Origin: Catenulispora rubra
Lineage (GTDB): Bacteria > Actinomycetota > Actinomycetes > Streptomycetales > Catenulisporaceae
DNA: 64,000 nt
NCBI RefSeq assembly: GCF_015356825.1
Contig: NZ_JAACYW010000015.1
Span: forward strand, 1-64,000
Direction of reading: 5' to 3'
The notes under the pieces were generated by a model. That model had not been told where the DNA came from, made no database searches, and was given only the letters and a program-made list of their open reading frames with translations. The translations under genes were made by a program, and so were the position numbers. Position 1 is the first letter of the stretch. Each line of letters opens with the position of its first letter. Shown piece after piece: positions 55,098-64,000 of this stretch.

Positions 55098-57632
55098 GTG
55101 AGAGCGCTTCTTCGCATCGCCAGGCCGACGCTGCTGTTGGTGGTGCTCGTGGGGATTATCGGCGGTCTGCCGTGGGGCCTATCGTTCTTCTACTGGTCTC
55201 CCGTGCCGAACGACGTGCCCGACTATGCGGACGTCACTGGCTGGTTGGACGCAGCCAAGCTGTTCCCTGATCAGGCGTTGATTGACGTCCTGGTCTCTGC
55301 CGCGTGGCTGCTGTGGGCTCTTTTCACGCTGCAGATCGCCGTGCAACTTCCTGGCGTCGCCGCCGATACCGCACGTTGTCTGCGGACCGGCGTGATGATG
55401 CCGACTGTCGAGAACGCCAACCTCGCCAGCCGATTCCTGACAGGCATCGCTCTCAGTTTCATCGCGGCACGCGGGACACTTGGCGTCGCTGTCGCTGCGA
55501 CTGGCACGCATGCTTCAACCGAAGTTGGCGGGCCGTCAGTGGGTACTATCAGCGTCGCGTCTGAAGAAGCGGTCCATGTAGTGGTTGCGGGAGATCGCCT
55601 GTGGGACATCGCCGCGAGGTACCTCGGGAAGGCTGAACGCTGGAGCGAGATCTTCGAGCTGAACCGATATCGGGTTCAGGACGATGGCGGCGTTCTCACC
55701 GACCCGGACCTGATCCAGCCCGGCTGGCGGCTTGTGCTTCCCCATGGTGGCTCAGAAGTCACCCTCGGACGTGACGCCGTGCCTTCGCGACCGGCCGCCA
55801 TGACTACAGCCTTGCGGCCACGAGCTACATCAGTCGTTCCGAACCCTACGGGTGAAGGTGGTGGCGTGCCTTCGGCCCCTGCCATCTCGGCGCCCCACTC
55901 TCACTCGGACGATTCGTCCTCCGTACGTCCCGTTGTCCGTCGCCCGGTCGCGGTGGATCTGCCGAACGGCGGCTACGTCAGCCTCACTCTTGCGGCAGGG
56001 TTCACAGCCGCCCTGGCTGCCGCGCGGATTCGCTCTCGCGTTCGCCCGCGACGCCGTGATCCCGAGGAAATCGTCCCGCCGACGCCCAGGTTCAGCGCGG
56101 CCGAGACGTCGTTGCTTCGCGCTGCGGACGTACTCGGGTTCCATGACGAGGATCCCTACGTCGACTCGATTCCGGTCAGCGACGTGGAGCGAGTCCCGCC
56201 AGCTCTCGCGGAACTGCGAGCACCGGAGGCGGTCTACCTCGGGATCCGCAATGGACGACCGATTCTGCTGGAGACCGCCGCGGGCAACGGCCTCGTGCTC
56301 GTCGGCGACGGTGCGCAGGATGCTGCGCGGGCGCTGCTGCTCAGCTGCTTAACGGCTGGCGGGTTTTTGGCGAGTTCGGTCGCCTTTCCCGTGGTGACGA
56401 CGGACGCCGACCTACGTGCTTTGCTGGGCGACGAGTTGGCCGCGCGACGCGTCGAGCACCTGACCGTCTGCCCCACCTACGCAGAAGCGGTGAAGGAGGC
56501 GAACTCCACGACGGCCGATCGTTGTCTCCTGCTTACTACTTCATCCGATGAGCCTGCGGAGCCTCCCACAGCGCATGTGGTCCCGGTCTACCTCGGCAGT
56601 CCAGAGGCGAACAGCGTCGCGATCATCAACGCTGCTTTCGAGATTTCCGCAAGCGGTCCGGCAGCAAATGCGCTGCAAGGTGGGATCGCATACCATCTCA
56701 GCCTGCCCGAAGCGCGCGATCTTTTCGGACACTTGCCCTTGGCATGGAGCGATCCTGATGCCGGGACTGAACCATCGGCAGAACCCACGGCCTCGGTACC
56801 ACCTGCCCCACGAACACCACTGGAGCCGACACCGGTCCCTCCGCAGGCCTCCCACGCGAAGCCAGCCGCGTCGGAGGCCATCACGATCAACATCCTCGGC
56901 CCGGTCCAGATCGTCTGCGGCGGCCGTGACGCAACAGCCGACGTCCGTGTCCAGCTCACTGCCTTGCTCACGTACCTCGTGCTGTACCAGAACGGCGTAA
57001 GCCGTGCTGTCTTGGCCGCCGACCTATGGCCCGAAGACGACCCTGACAAGCGCAGGGCCCACCTCACCACAGCGTTGTCGCACACCCGGACCGCCCTTGC
57101 CGGCATCTGCGGCGACAAGCATGAGTTCTTCCCCAAGGACCGCAGCGTCGGCGTGGCCTACCTGAACCCCGAATACTTCGACAGCGACGTCTGGCAGTTT
57201 GACGAACTGATCAAGCGCCGCGGCGGGGTGGACGCTGCTACTCGCGTCGAGGAGCTGACCACCGCGGTAGAGCTGTACCGCGGGGAGCTCGGCTATGCGA
57301 TCGAGCGAGCCAACAAGCTCACCGAGCCCTACGAGATCTGGCTCCGCCCGTTTCGCGAGCAGTACTGGACACGCATCATCGACACACACCAGAGCCTCGC
57401 CGAATTGGTGCGTACCTCCGACCCCGAGAGAGCCCTTGACGTGCTGGATCGGGCAATCCGCATGGAGCCTTGGAACCAGGGGCTCTATGAGTCGTTGATC
57501 AGCCTCCACCTCGACCTCGGTCAGCGGCATGCCGCCGAGCGCCGCTACCGCGACCTCGTCGATCTCCTCGAACAGTTGGGGACGACGCCGAGTGCACAAC
57601 TCGCAGCGATGATGACCAACTCAGTGCGGTAG
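55098..57632 (+). CDS. Membrane LysM-BTAD regulatory protein
   Basis: An 844-residue protein. It has three to four hydrophobic segments (about 8-30, 68-88, 112-132, and near 300), a LysM domain at about 157-212 (VVAGDRLWDIAARYLG, then DLIQPGWRLVLP), a middle domain, a Pro/Thr linker near 560-590, and a C-terminal BTAD-like region from about 640 (LPEDD-type LWPEDDPDKRRAHL, then ERALDVLDRAIRMEPWNQGL). LysM suggests peptidoglycan contact outside; BTAD modules mediate protein contact in SARP regulators. Such proteins are frequent next to actinobacterial tad loci, so it may sense the cell wall for the pilus genes. The start is GTG 55098. Confidence 0.85.
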   Translation: MRALLRIARPTLLLVVLVGIIGGLPWGLSFFYWSPVPNDVPDYADVTGWLDAAKLFPDQALIDVLVSAAWLLWALFTLQIAVQLPGVAADTARCLRTGVMMPTVENANLASRFLTGIALSFIAARGTLGVAVAATGTHASTEVGGPSVGTISVASEEAVHVVVAGDRLWDIAARYLGKAERWSEIFELNRYRVQDDGGVLTDPDLIQPGWRLVLPHGGSEVTLGRDAVPSRPAAMTTALRPRATSVVPNPTGEGGGVPSAPAISAPHSHSDDSSSVRPVVRRPVAVDLPNGGYVSLTLAAGFTAALAAARIRSRVRPRRRDPEEIVPPTPRFSAAETSLLRAADVLGFHDEDPYVDSIPVSDVERVPPALAELRAPEAVYLGIRNGRPILLETAAGNGLVLVGDGAQDAARALLLSCLTAGGFLASSVAFPVVTTDADLRALLGDELAARRVEHLTVCPTYAEAVKEANSTTADRCLLLTTSSDEPAEPPTAHVVPVYLGSPEANSVAIINAAFEISASGPAANALQGGIAYHLSLPEARDLFGHLPLAWSDPDAGTEPSAEPTASVPPAPRTPLEPTPVPPQASHAKPAASEAITINILGPVQIVCGGRDATADVRVQLTALLTYLVLYQNGVSRAVLAADLWPEDDPDKRRAHLTTALSHTRTALAGICGDKHEFFPKDRSVGVAYLNPEYFDSDVWQFDELIKRRGGVDAATRVEELTTAVELYRGELGYAIERANKLTEPYEIWLRPFREQYWTRIIDTHQSLAELVRTSDPERALDVLDRAIRMEPWNQGLYESLISLHLDLGQRHAAERRYRDLVDLLEQLGTTPSAQLAAMMTNSVR

Positions 57633-57815
57633 CCCAGTTGGTTGCAGGCATGGCCGGAACAGAGCGCAACCGAATCATGCTCGGGGGTTACGGAGATCGA
57701 GACCGCTTGTAGACTCATTTTTCGTTGTGTGTAGGGGAGGGCCGAGGCCAGCAGCGCTGGCCCAGGAACTGCTCACGCCTGATGTGAGCAGCACACTCGG
57801 GGGAGGGTTCGACTG

Positions 57816-60800
57816 ATGGTGCGTCCGTCTGGCTGGGACATTCTGGGTCTGGATGGGGATCCGACGCCCGGTGTCGTGGAGTCGGTGCAAGCTCTGGCTA
57901 AGGAGTTCGGCGACTTCGCGCATGATGTGGAGTCGGCATATCGGAGTCTGAACTCGTTCGGTTCGGACGCGACTGCTCTGCAGTGGGTGGGCCAGACGGC
58001 CGACGCCTTCAAGGCCACCTACGGCCCACTCCCGGGCCGCCTGCAGAAGCTGTACACCTCGTACTCCGAGGGTTCCGACGCGCTATCGGCCTATGCCCCG
58101 AAGCTACAGGCCGCGCAGTCCAAGGCAGACTCGGCGTTGCGCCAGGCACAGGACGCGAACGCTGGTCTACAGCGCGCCACTACCAACGCCAACAGCGCCG
58201 CAGCTGATCTGAAGACCGCGCAGCAGAACCACGCCACCAGTCCCAATCCCCAGGCCGTCACGGACGCCCAAACCGCACACGACACCGCACAGACCAACCT
58301 GAATAACGCCAAAGCCGCCATGGCCACGCTGACCAAGCAGGCCAACGACGCCTATAACGACCGCATTGCCGCGGCGAAGGAGTGTGCCAGGGCCCTCGGC
58401 CACGCGCAGTCCGACGGCATCCACAACAAGCACTGGTGGGAGCACATCGGCGCCGACCTGGCCGAGTGGGGCGGGAAGATCGCCGAGATCGCCAACGACA
58501 TCGCGCCCGTCCTGGACGTCATCGCTCTCGCTACGTCCTGGATCCCCGGTGTCGACGTCATCACCGCGGGCCTGGCCGAAGCCGACAATCTCATCGCACT
58601 GGCAGGCACCGGCCTGGAGATCGCCGGTGACGCCATGCAGGGCCACTGGGGCGACGCCCTCATGGGTGCCGGCATGCTCGGCGCCCAGTTCCTCGGCGGA
58701 AAACTCGTCGAGAAGGTCGGCGGCAAGCTGATGGACAAGTACGGCGGGAAACTGCTCGACAAGATCGGTTCCCGCGGCAACCTTGAGGCCTGCACCGGCG
58801 GCGACCCCGTCGACGTCGTCTCCGGCCGGATGCTGACGAACGAGACAGACCTCGTACTTCCCGGGGTGCTTCCGCTCTTCCTGCGCCGGTCCTACTCGTC
58901 CGGCTACGAGGCCGGCCGGCTGTTCGGTCCGGGGTGGTCCTCCACCCTCGACATCCGCCTGTCGGTGAACGCTGCCGGAATCCACCTCACCGGCGACGAC
59001 GCACAGATCCTGCACTATCCGATCCCCGAGCCAGGCCAGGCCGTGCTGCCCGGATATGGTGCCCGCTGGCCGCTGACGTGGGACCGCGACACCAACGAGA
59101 TCCTCGTCACGGCTCCGGTTACCGGTCAGGTCATGCACTTCCCTGTCGCCCACTTCAGTAACGACGACGGTGAGATCAGGGATCTGACGGCGCTGACCGA
59201 CCGCAACGACAACCGGATCGACGTCCTGCGCGACGAGCACGGAACCCCGGTTGGCGTCGAGCACAGCGGCGGCTACCGCGTCGCCGTGGACACGACGGTC
59301 GGTACCGCCGGGATTCGAGTAGCCGGGATCCGCGTAGTCGACGGCTCCGACTCCGGGGTGATTGTCCGTACGTTCCAGTATGACGACCGAGGCCGCCTGA
59401 CCGGTGTCGTCGACTCCACTGGCGAGCCGTTCCGATACGAGGTCGACGGTCTTGACCGCATCACACGGTGGACCGACCGCCTCGGCTACGGCTACACCTA
59501 CGAATACGGACCTGACGGCCGCGTCCTGCGCGGCATCGGCGACGGCGGATTCCTGTCCGCGACCTTCGCCTACGACGACGAGGCCGGGGCGACGACGGTT
59601 ACCGATTCCCTCGGCCACGCGACCGTCTACAGCTACGACGGCAACGGGAACATCGCCCAGACGACCGACCCGCTCGGCCACACCGTGGTCACCGAGTACG
59701 ACGACCGCGGCCTGCTGCTCAGTGGCACCGACCCCCTCGGCCGCACCTCGCGGCGCGACTACGACGAACACGGCAACGCCGTCCGCCTCGTGCGTCCGGA
59801 CGGGACGGAGATCACCGGCGTTTACGCCGGCCCCGCGCAGCCGCTCCAGGTGACGCTGCCCGACGGCACCGCCTGGCAGTACTCCTACGACGAGCGGGGG
59901 AACACGACATCGGTCACCGACCCAGCCGGGACCTCCTCGACCTTCGAGTACGACGGTCACGGCGCGGTGATCACGTCGACGGATACGTGGGGCGCCGTCA
60001 CCCGCGTCGTCAACGACGGCGCGGGGCTGCCCGTCGACGTCGTCGACGCGCGCGACATGGTGACCCGTCTGCGGCGCGACGCGTTCGGCCGGATCGTCGA
60101 GGCGCGCGGGGAACGCGGCGAGTTCGTCGCCACCGAGTTCAGCGTCGAGGGCCGACCGCTGCGGCAGAGCGCGGACGACGGCTCCGTGGGGACCTGGCGG
60201 TACGACCTCGAAGGGCACCTCATCGAATACGTGGACACCGTCGGCACGGTGACCCGTAGCGAATACGGACCCTTCGACACGGTGGTCGCGTCCACCGACG
60301 GCGTCGGCGTCCGCCACACGTTCACCCACGACACCGAACTGAAACTGGTACGCGTCACGGACCCTGCGGGCCGGAACTGGGACTACGCACACGACGCGGC
60401 CGGGAACCTGGTCGGTGAGCGCGACTTCAGTGGGCGCGTCCAGAAGTACGCATACGACGCGGTGGGGCAACTGGCCACACGGGTCAATGGTGCCGGGCAA
60501 GTCGTGCACCTGGAACGCAACCCCATGGGCCAGGTGGTCCGACGGCGGGCAGACGAGGGCGAGACTCTGTTCGACTACGACGTCGCCGGACGGTTGCTGG
60601 CGGCCACGGGCCCGGGTTCGTCGTTGGCCTACACCTACGACGAGGCGGGCCGTCCGCTGAGCGAGAGCATCGACGGTCGAGTCATGGCCGTCCACTATGA
60701 CGCGACGGGGCGGCGGGTCGGGCGGATCACGTCCTCCGGGGCTGTTTCGCAGTGGACCTTTGATCCGGCGGCCAGCCGGGCCACGCTCACGCTTTCGGGG

Positions 60801-62498
60801 CGGGAGTTGGCGTTCGACTTCGACGACACCGGGCGCGAGACCGGGCGGTCGGTGGACGGCCTCGCGCGGGTGACACACGAGTTCGACGCCCTCGGACGCC
60901 TGGCGCGCCAGCAGGTGCTCAGCGGGGTGGGCGCGGCCGGCGGCGACACGGCCGTCGCGTCGCCTTCTGTGTTGTTTGAGCGCTCGTACGCCTACCGCGC
61001 AGACGGCACGCCCACAGGAATCGACGACACACTGCGCGGCGCCCGGCGCTACCAGCTCGACGCCGTCGGCCACGTCACATCGGTCCAGGCGTCGACCTGG
61101 ACCGAGAACTACAAGTACGACGCGCTCGGGAACGTCGCGCAGGCGGTCCAGTCCGGCGACCGGGCGGGGAACGACGGCGGGGAGCCGCCTGTCTTCGACG
61201 GCTCCCGGATCCGACGGGTCGGCCGGACGCACTACGACTACGACGCCCAAGGCCGCACGGTCCGCGCCCTGCGTCAAACGCTCTCCGGGCAGCGCCGTGA
61301 GTGGCACTACAGCTGGGACTCCGACGACCGCCTGACCTCGGTCAGGCTGCCGGACGGAACGGTATGGCAGTACACATACGATCCATCCGGGCGCCGCACA
61401 GCCAAGAGCCGCCTGGCCGAGGACGGTACGACGGCCGAGCGCATAACGTTCGGCTGGGACGGCAACCGCCTGATCGAACAGGTCACCGAGGGCCCGGACG
61501 GTCTGCGGACAGCTCTGGTGTGGGACTACGAGCTCGGTGAGGGCCAGCGCCCGGTGGCGCAGCGCCGCCGGTCCTGGGCCGCCGATGCGCCGCAGACGAC
61601 GATCGACGAGGCCTTCCACACGATCGTCACCGACCTCGTCGGCACGCCGACCGAGCTGGTCGCGCCGGACGGCTCGGTCGACTGGCACACCACGACCAGC
61701 CTGTACGGGATACCGATCGTCACGTCGTCGGGACCGGGGCAGGCAGGGCACGACGTGGATTGCCCACTGCGCTTCCCGGGACAGTTCCACGACGCCGAGA
61801 CCGGGCTGCACTACAACGTCCAGCGGTACTACGACCCCGAGCGCGGAACGTATCTGAGCCCCGATCCGCTGGGACTGGCACCGTCACCGAACGACCAGGG
61901 GTACGTACCGAACCCGACGATCGGGGTGGACCCCCTCGGTCTCGCCCTGATGTGCGTGAACGCGCTGCAGCCGCTCAAGGACCGAGCAGACTACCTGCAC
62001 GGCCTGCTCCCCGAGGGGCGCTCTCAGAACAGCTACACCGTCGCGGTCATCCGGGCCTTGGACCACCAGGGCAAGGAGGTCCACGTGGTGGGCTGGAGCG
62101 GTCCGGGCGCGATGCGGAAGATCCTCCGTAGCGAAGTGGGCGGGAGCGGGAGCCTCCCGAGGGAGATCATGGCCGACCCGCTCAAGGGTGTCACCCAGTA
62201 TGAGAACCACGCGGAGCGGACAGCGCTCGCAACGATCAAGGCGAAGGGGTGGACACCGCTTGGGGGCGCGGCGAGCCGTCCAGTGTGCCCCTGGTGCGAG
62301 AACTCGGTCGTGCACACCCCGTTCGACACGAGCCGCGGAATCGGCAGCGCTACACTGCTTGGGCCTCATAGCCAGATGGGATTCGCACCTCCGGTGCCTG
62401 CGGCCACGGGCGGCAAGAGCGTGGTATTGGTAAATCAAGTGCTCCCTGGTGGCAAGTCCGGCGGCTGGCTCCAGGGCCAGAGCATGTTCACCTGGTAG
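57816..62498 (+). CDS. Rhs-family polymorphic toxin with deaminase-like C terminus
   Basis: A 1560-residue toxin. Residues 1-100 form a WXG100/ESX-like helical hairpin (LQWVGQTADAFKATYG), then a coiled coil, a hydrophobic region near 230-290, DUF6531-type GDPVDVVSGRMLTNETDLVL near 328, YD repeats to about 1320, and the Rhs end FPGQFHDAETGLHYNVQRYY with IGVDPLGL. The final ~185 residues are the toxin: HAERTAL near 1466 and CPWCENSV near 1492, the HAE and CxxC zinc-site motifs of the cytidine deaminase superfamily. The target (DNA, RNA or nucleotide) is not known. No signal peptide is seen, consistent with type VII-like export. ATG 57816 follows GGGGGAGGG. Confidence 0.9.
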   Translation: MVRPSGWDILGLDGDPTPGVVESVQALAKEFGDFAHDVESAYRSLNSFGSDATALQWVGQTADAFKATYGPLPGRLQKLYTSYSEGSDALSAYAPKLQAAQSKADSALRQAQDANAGLQRATTNANSAAADLKTAQQNHATSPNPQAVTDAQTAHDTAQTNLNNAKAAMATLTKQANDAYNDRIAAAKECARALGHAQSDGIHNKHWWEHIGADLAEWGGKIAEIANDIAPVLDVIALATSWIPGVDVITAGLAEADNLIALAGTGLEIAGDAMQGHWGDALMGAGMLGAQFLGGKLVEKVGGKLMDKYGGKLLDKIGSRGNLEACTGGDPVDVVSGRMLTNETDLVLPGVLPLFLRRSYSSGYEAGRLFGPGWSSTLDIRLSVNAAGIHLTGDDAQILHYPIPEPGQAVLPGYGARWPLTWDRDTNEILVTAPVTGQVMHFPVAHFSNDDGEIRDLTALTDRNDNRIDVLRDEHGTPVGVEHSGGYRVAVDTTVGTAGIRVAGIRVVDGSDSGVIVRTFQYDDRGRLTGVVDSTGEPFRYEVDGLDRITRWTDRLGYGYTYEYGPDGRVLRGIGDGGFLSATFAYDDEAGATTVTDSLGHATVYSYDGNGNIAQTTDPLGHTVVTEYDDRGLLLSGTDPLGRTSRRDYDEHGNAVRLVRPDGTEITGVYAGPAQPLQVTLPDGTAWQYSYDERGNTTSVTDPAGTSSTFEYDGHGAVITSTDTWGAVTRVVNDGAGLPVDVVDARDMVTRLRRDAFGRIVEARGERGEFVATEFSVEGRPLRQSADDGSVGTWRYDLEGHLIEYVDTVGTVTRSEYGPFDTVVASTDGVGVRHTFTHDTELKLVRVTDPAGRNWDYAHDAAGNLVGERDFSGRVQKYAYDAVGQLATRVNGAGQVVHLERNPMGQVVRRRADEGETLFDYDVAGRLLAATGPGSSLAYTYDEAGRPLSESIDGRVMAVHYDATGRRVGRITSSGAVSQWTFDPAASRATLTLSGRELAFDFDDTGRETGRSVDGLARVTHEFDALGRLARQQVLSGVGAAGGDTAVASPSVLFERSYAYRADGTPTGIDDTLRGARRYQLDAVGHVTSVQASTWTENYKYDALGNVAQAVQSGDRAGNDGGEPPVFDGSRIRRVGRTHYDYDAQGRTVRALRQTLSGQRREWHYSWDSDDRLTSVRLPDGTVWQYTYDPSGRRTAKSRLAEDGTTAERITFGWDGNRLIEQVTEGPDGLRTALVWDYELGEGQRPVAQRRRSWAADAPQTTIDEAFHTIVTDLVGTPTELVAPDGSVDWHTTTSLYGIPIVTSSGPGQAGHDVDCPLRFPGQFHDAETGLHYNVQRYYDPERGTYLSPDPLGLAPSPNDQGYVPNPTIGVDPLGLALMCVNALQPLKDRADYLHGLLPEGRSQNSYTVAVIRALDHQGKEVHVVGWSGPGAMRKILRSEVGGSGSLPREIMADPLKGVTQYENHAERTALATIKAKGWTPLGGAASRPVCPWCENSVVHTPFDTSRGIGSATLLGPHSQMGFAPPVPAATGGKSVVLVNQVLPGGKSGGWLQGQSMFTW

Positions 62499-62513
62499 GG
62501 AAAGGGACCACCG

Positions 62514-63209
62514 ATGACCACCTCTGGCGGCGAGTCCGACGTCGACCGAATCCTCGCGGCACAGGCCCTCGACCGGGAAAAGGCCCGCGCCGCCCTGGCA
62601 GCCCGGGCCGCTGCCGGGATCGACGAGCGCGTCGAGGCCTGCACCCCCTACCAGGCGGCGGTCGTCATCGCCCTGGCTCTACGCCGGACCATGGCCATCA
62701 CCGACCTGCCGAAGGCCGAGGCGGACTTCGACCAGTACGGGAAGCTGATCGATGCCGCGCAGCGCATGAATCTGTCGTACCTGATGTCGGTGCCGGCGAC
62801 GAACGTCACCTCCGAGGTCAGCGCACGGCTGGAGCAGGCCATCGGCACGCCGGAGCTTCCCATGGACGACCCGGGTGGCTCCGAGGGCGCGTTCATGGGC
62901 GTCGCCGTCATGATCGAATACCTCCTGGGCGCGTGGACCCGCCCAGATCCCGAGAAGGCGGCTGAGGCACTCGACTACGCCTACTCTCCATTCGCAGACG
63001 GACTCGAGGAGTTCCCGGACCTGACGCCGGGGGCGCCGCTTGCCGAGATGGAGACGGCCTGCCAGTCCGCCGACCTCGACGCCGTGACCGCACTCGGCGA
63101 GCCGATCACCGTCGAGCAGTTCGACGAACTGGCGGCCGCGCCGGAATCGGTCGCACTCGGGCAGGCCTACCGGGCGCGGGTCGTGGAGATCATCGCTGCT
63201 GGAGAGTAG
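62514..63209 (+). CDS. Probable immunity protein for the Rhs deaminase toxin
   Basis: A 231-residue acidic protein, fully helical by composition, starting 16 bases after the toxin stop with GAAAGGGA as ribosome-binding site. No signal peptide or membrane helix. No recognised family, but position directly after the toxin domain and strong acidity (useful against a nucleic-acid-binding toxin) are typical of immunity proteins. The C-terminal half has a repeated acidic pattern (LEEFPDLTPGAPLAEMETAC). Confidence 0.75.
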   Translation: MTTSGGESDVDRILAAQALDREKARAALAARAAAGIDERVEACTPYQAAVVIALALRRTMAITDLPKAEADFDQYGKLIDAAQRMNLSYLMSVPATNVTSEVSARLEQAIGTPELPMDDPGGSEGAFMGVAVMIEYLLGAWTRPDPEKAAEALDYAYSPFADGLEEFPDLTPGAPLAEMETACQSADLDAVTALGEPITVEQFDELAAAPESVALGQAYRARVVEIIAAGE

Positions 63210-63334
63210 TTAGCAGCTGTAGGGGATGGTGGCTACGACGCACATCGACATCGATCCGCCGATGGCATCGCTCAGGTTGAGCTCCGAACCAGCAGTCGGC
63301 CGCACAGGGCGGTCGCGGCACAGCTGGCCAACTG

Positions 63335-64000
63335 CTAGAGCTCGCGTTTCTTGGCATTTTCGTCTTCGCCGGTGTCTGTTTCGGCAGCATGACGCTGATG
63401 GTCTGCGACATAGGACTCGATGGCCGCTCGGACTCTCTTGACCGATGACAGCGATGGCGCTCGGGTGCCCGAGGGGAGCCTGTCGGCTGCGATGAGGTCT
63501 TCGACGTGAAGGGCTAGAGCCGCCTGGAACTGGCGGCCCGATGGTCGGCGGCCGAGCCGGTCGGCCAGTTCGGCGAAAACCTCGCAGCCGAGGCTGGTCC
63601 AGTCGGGGCGCTTATGTGGTTGAGCGACCTGGTCGGGGCTCGTTTCCGAGTCCACTCCACCTGCCTGGTCGAGGAGGCTGGGCGATTCGGTCGGCAGTTG
63701 ATCGGCCCGCGCACTGCGGTGGTCGGCCAAGAGGCTCTGCAGATTGAGGAGCCGCTCAACGACGAGCGGGGGCAGAGTCGCCACAGCGGCCAAAAGCAGG
63801 TCACGGGCGGTCGGGTCGATCAGGTCGCCGACCTTCTGAAGAACGTGGTCGAGTGCGTTGCAGCCCAGAGTCATTGCGAACGCGAGGCGGGCATTTCGGA
63901 GAACGGGCTTCTGACCAGGGTGGTTCGCCGGGAGGCTGTAGCCGACGGCCAGGGCGGTGAAGGCGTAGGCGTCCAGCGCGGCTGGGAGGAGCCAGGCCGT
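63335..64000 (-). CDS. DUF2637-like mobile-element protein (partial, runs off edge)
   Basis: The minus-strand frame is open to the window edge. It reads TAWLLPAALDAYAFTALAVG from position 64000, then ARLAFAMTLGCNALDHVLQK and a soluble C-terminal part (RPSGRQFQAALALHVEDLIA) of about 110 residues. The LLPAALDAYA segment fits DUF2637, the N-terminal membrane domain of Spd-type plasmid transfer proteins. At least 221 residues are present and the N terminus is missing. Its presence suggests plasmid or ICE backbone to the right. Confidence 0.7.
   Translation of the reverse strand, partial: TAWLLPAALDAYAFTALAVGYSLPANHPGQKPVLRNARLAFAMTLGCNALDHVLQKVGDLIDPTARDLLLAAVATLPPLVVERLLNLQSLLADHRSARADQLPTESPSLLDQAGGVDSETSPDQVAQPHKRPDWTSLGCEVFAELADRLGRRPSGRQFQAALALHVEDLIAADRLPSGTRAPSLSSVKRVRAAIESYVADHQRHAAETDTGEDENAKKREL

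Noticed and set aside
54661-55101. Plus-strand gene before the LysM-BTAD gene
   Set aside because: The GTGA overlap is suggestive, but the protein has no recognisable pattern and three frames are open here.

Overview
The window is very high-GC DNA with GTG/TTG starts, dense ATGA/GTGA overlaps, STAND ATPases, DUF6879 and LysM-BTAD genes. This points to a filamentous actinomycete (Streptomyces or Catenulispora-like). Twelve bases identical to the end of the Nextera/Tn5 mosaic end open the window, so position 1 is probably a contig edge.

Region 1 (140-10237, minus strand) is a tightly coupled seven-gene operon: a small YegP-like protein, pstC, pstA, a membrane-tethered PstS, a 960-residue binding-protein-like membrane protein with a very acidic tail, a second secreted PstS-like protein, and a secreted Ig/WxL-like surface protein. 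No pstB ATPase is present.

Region 2 (about 10740-31300) is a defence island. It begins at a terminator plus the 3' half of a tRNA-Tyr gene, which looks like an attachment-site scar. Then come a DUF4241 gene, a HEAT-repeat gene and a DISARM-like locus. On the minus strand lie drmB, drmA, a NERD-SF1 helicase and two genes that may be a split drmE. Divergent from these are a frameshifted gene, a Vsr endonuclease and a C5-cytosine methyltransferase fused to an endonuclease III-type glycosylase domain. No drmC is seen. The island ends with a truncated STAND ATPase and two paralogous tyrosine integrases.

Region 3 (31660-39060) holds a formyltransferase-like gene, a DUF6879 pair, an intact NB-ARC/TPR protein, an IS1182-family element that cuts a small gene, and several decayed genes.

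Region 4 (39245-47716) is a compact tad (Flp pilus) locus: prepilin peptidase, lipoprotein, secreted protein, CpaB-like SAF protein, TadZ-like protein, TadA, TadB, TadC, Flp-like pilin and three TadE/G-type pseudopilins, mostly translationally coupled.

Region 5 (47372-55097) is a regulatory and small-accessory stretch: a double-HTH regulator antisense to the last tad gene, an anti-sigma-like ATPase, an XRE-TPR regulator, an intact and a broken HAD hydrolase, an HTH-HEPN gene, an odd tRNA with anticodon UAG and a 31-nt variable arm, and a TOPRIM protein. The tRNA variable-arm hairpin is repeated exactly in the leader of the HTH-HEPN gene.

Region 6 (55098-64000) has a membrane LysM-BTAD regulator, a 1560-residue Rhs polymorphic toxin ending in a deaminase-like domain, its likely immunity gene, and, running off the right edge, a DUF2637-like gene of the kind found on actinobacterial plasmids and integrative elements.
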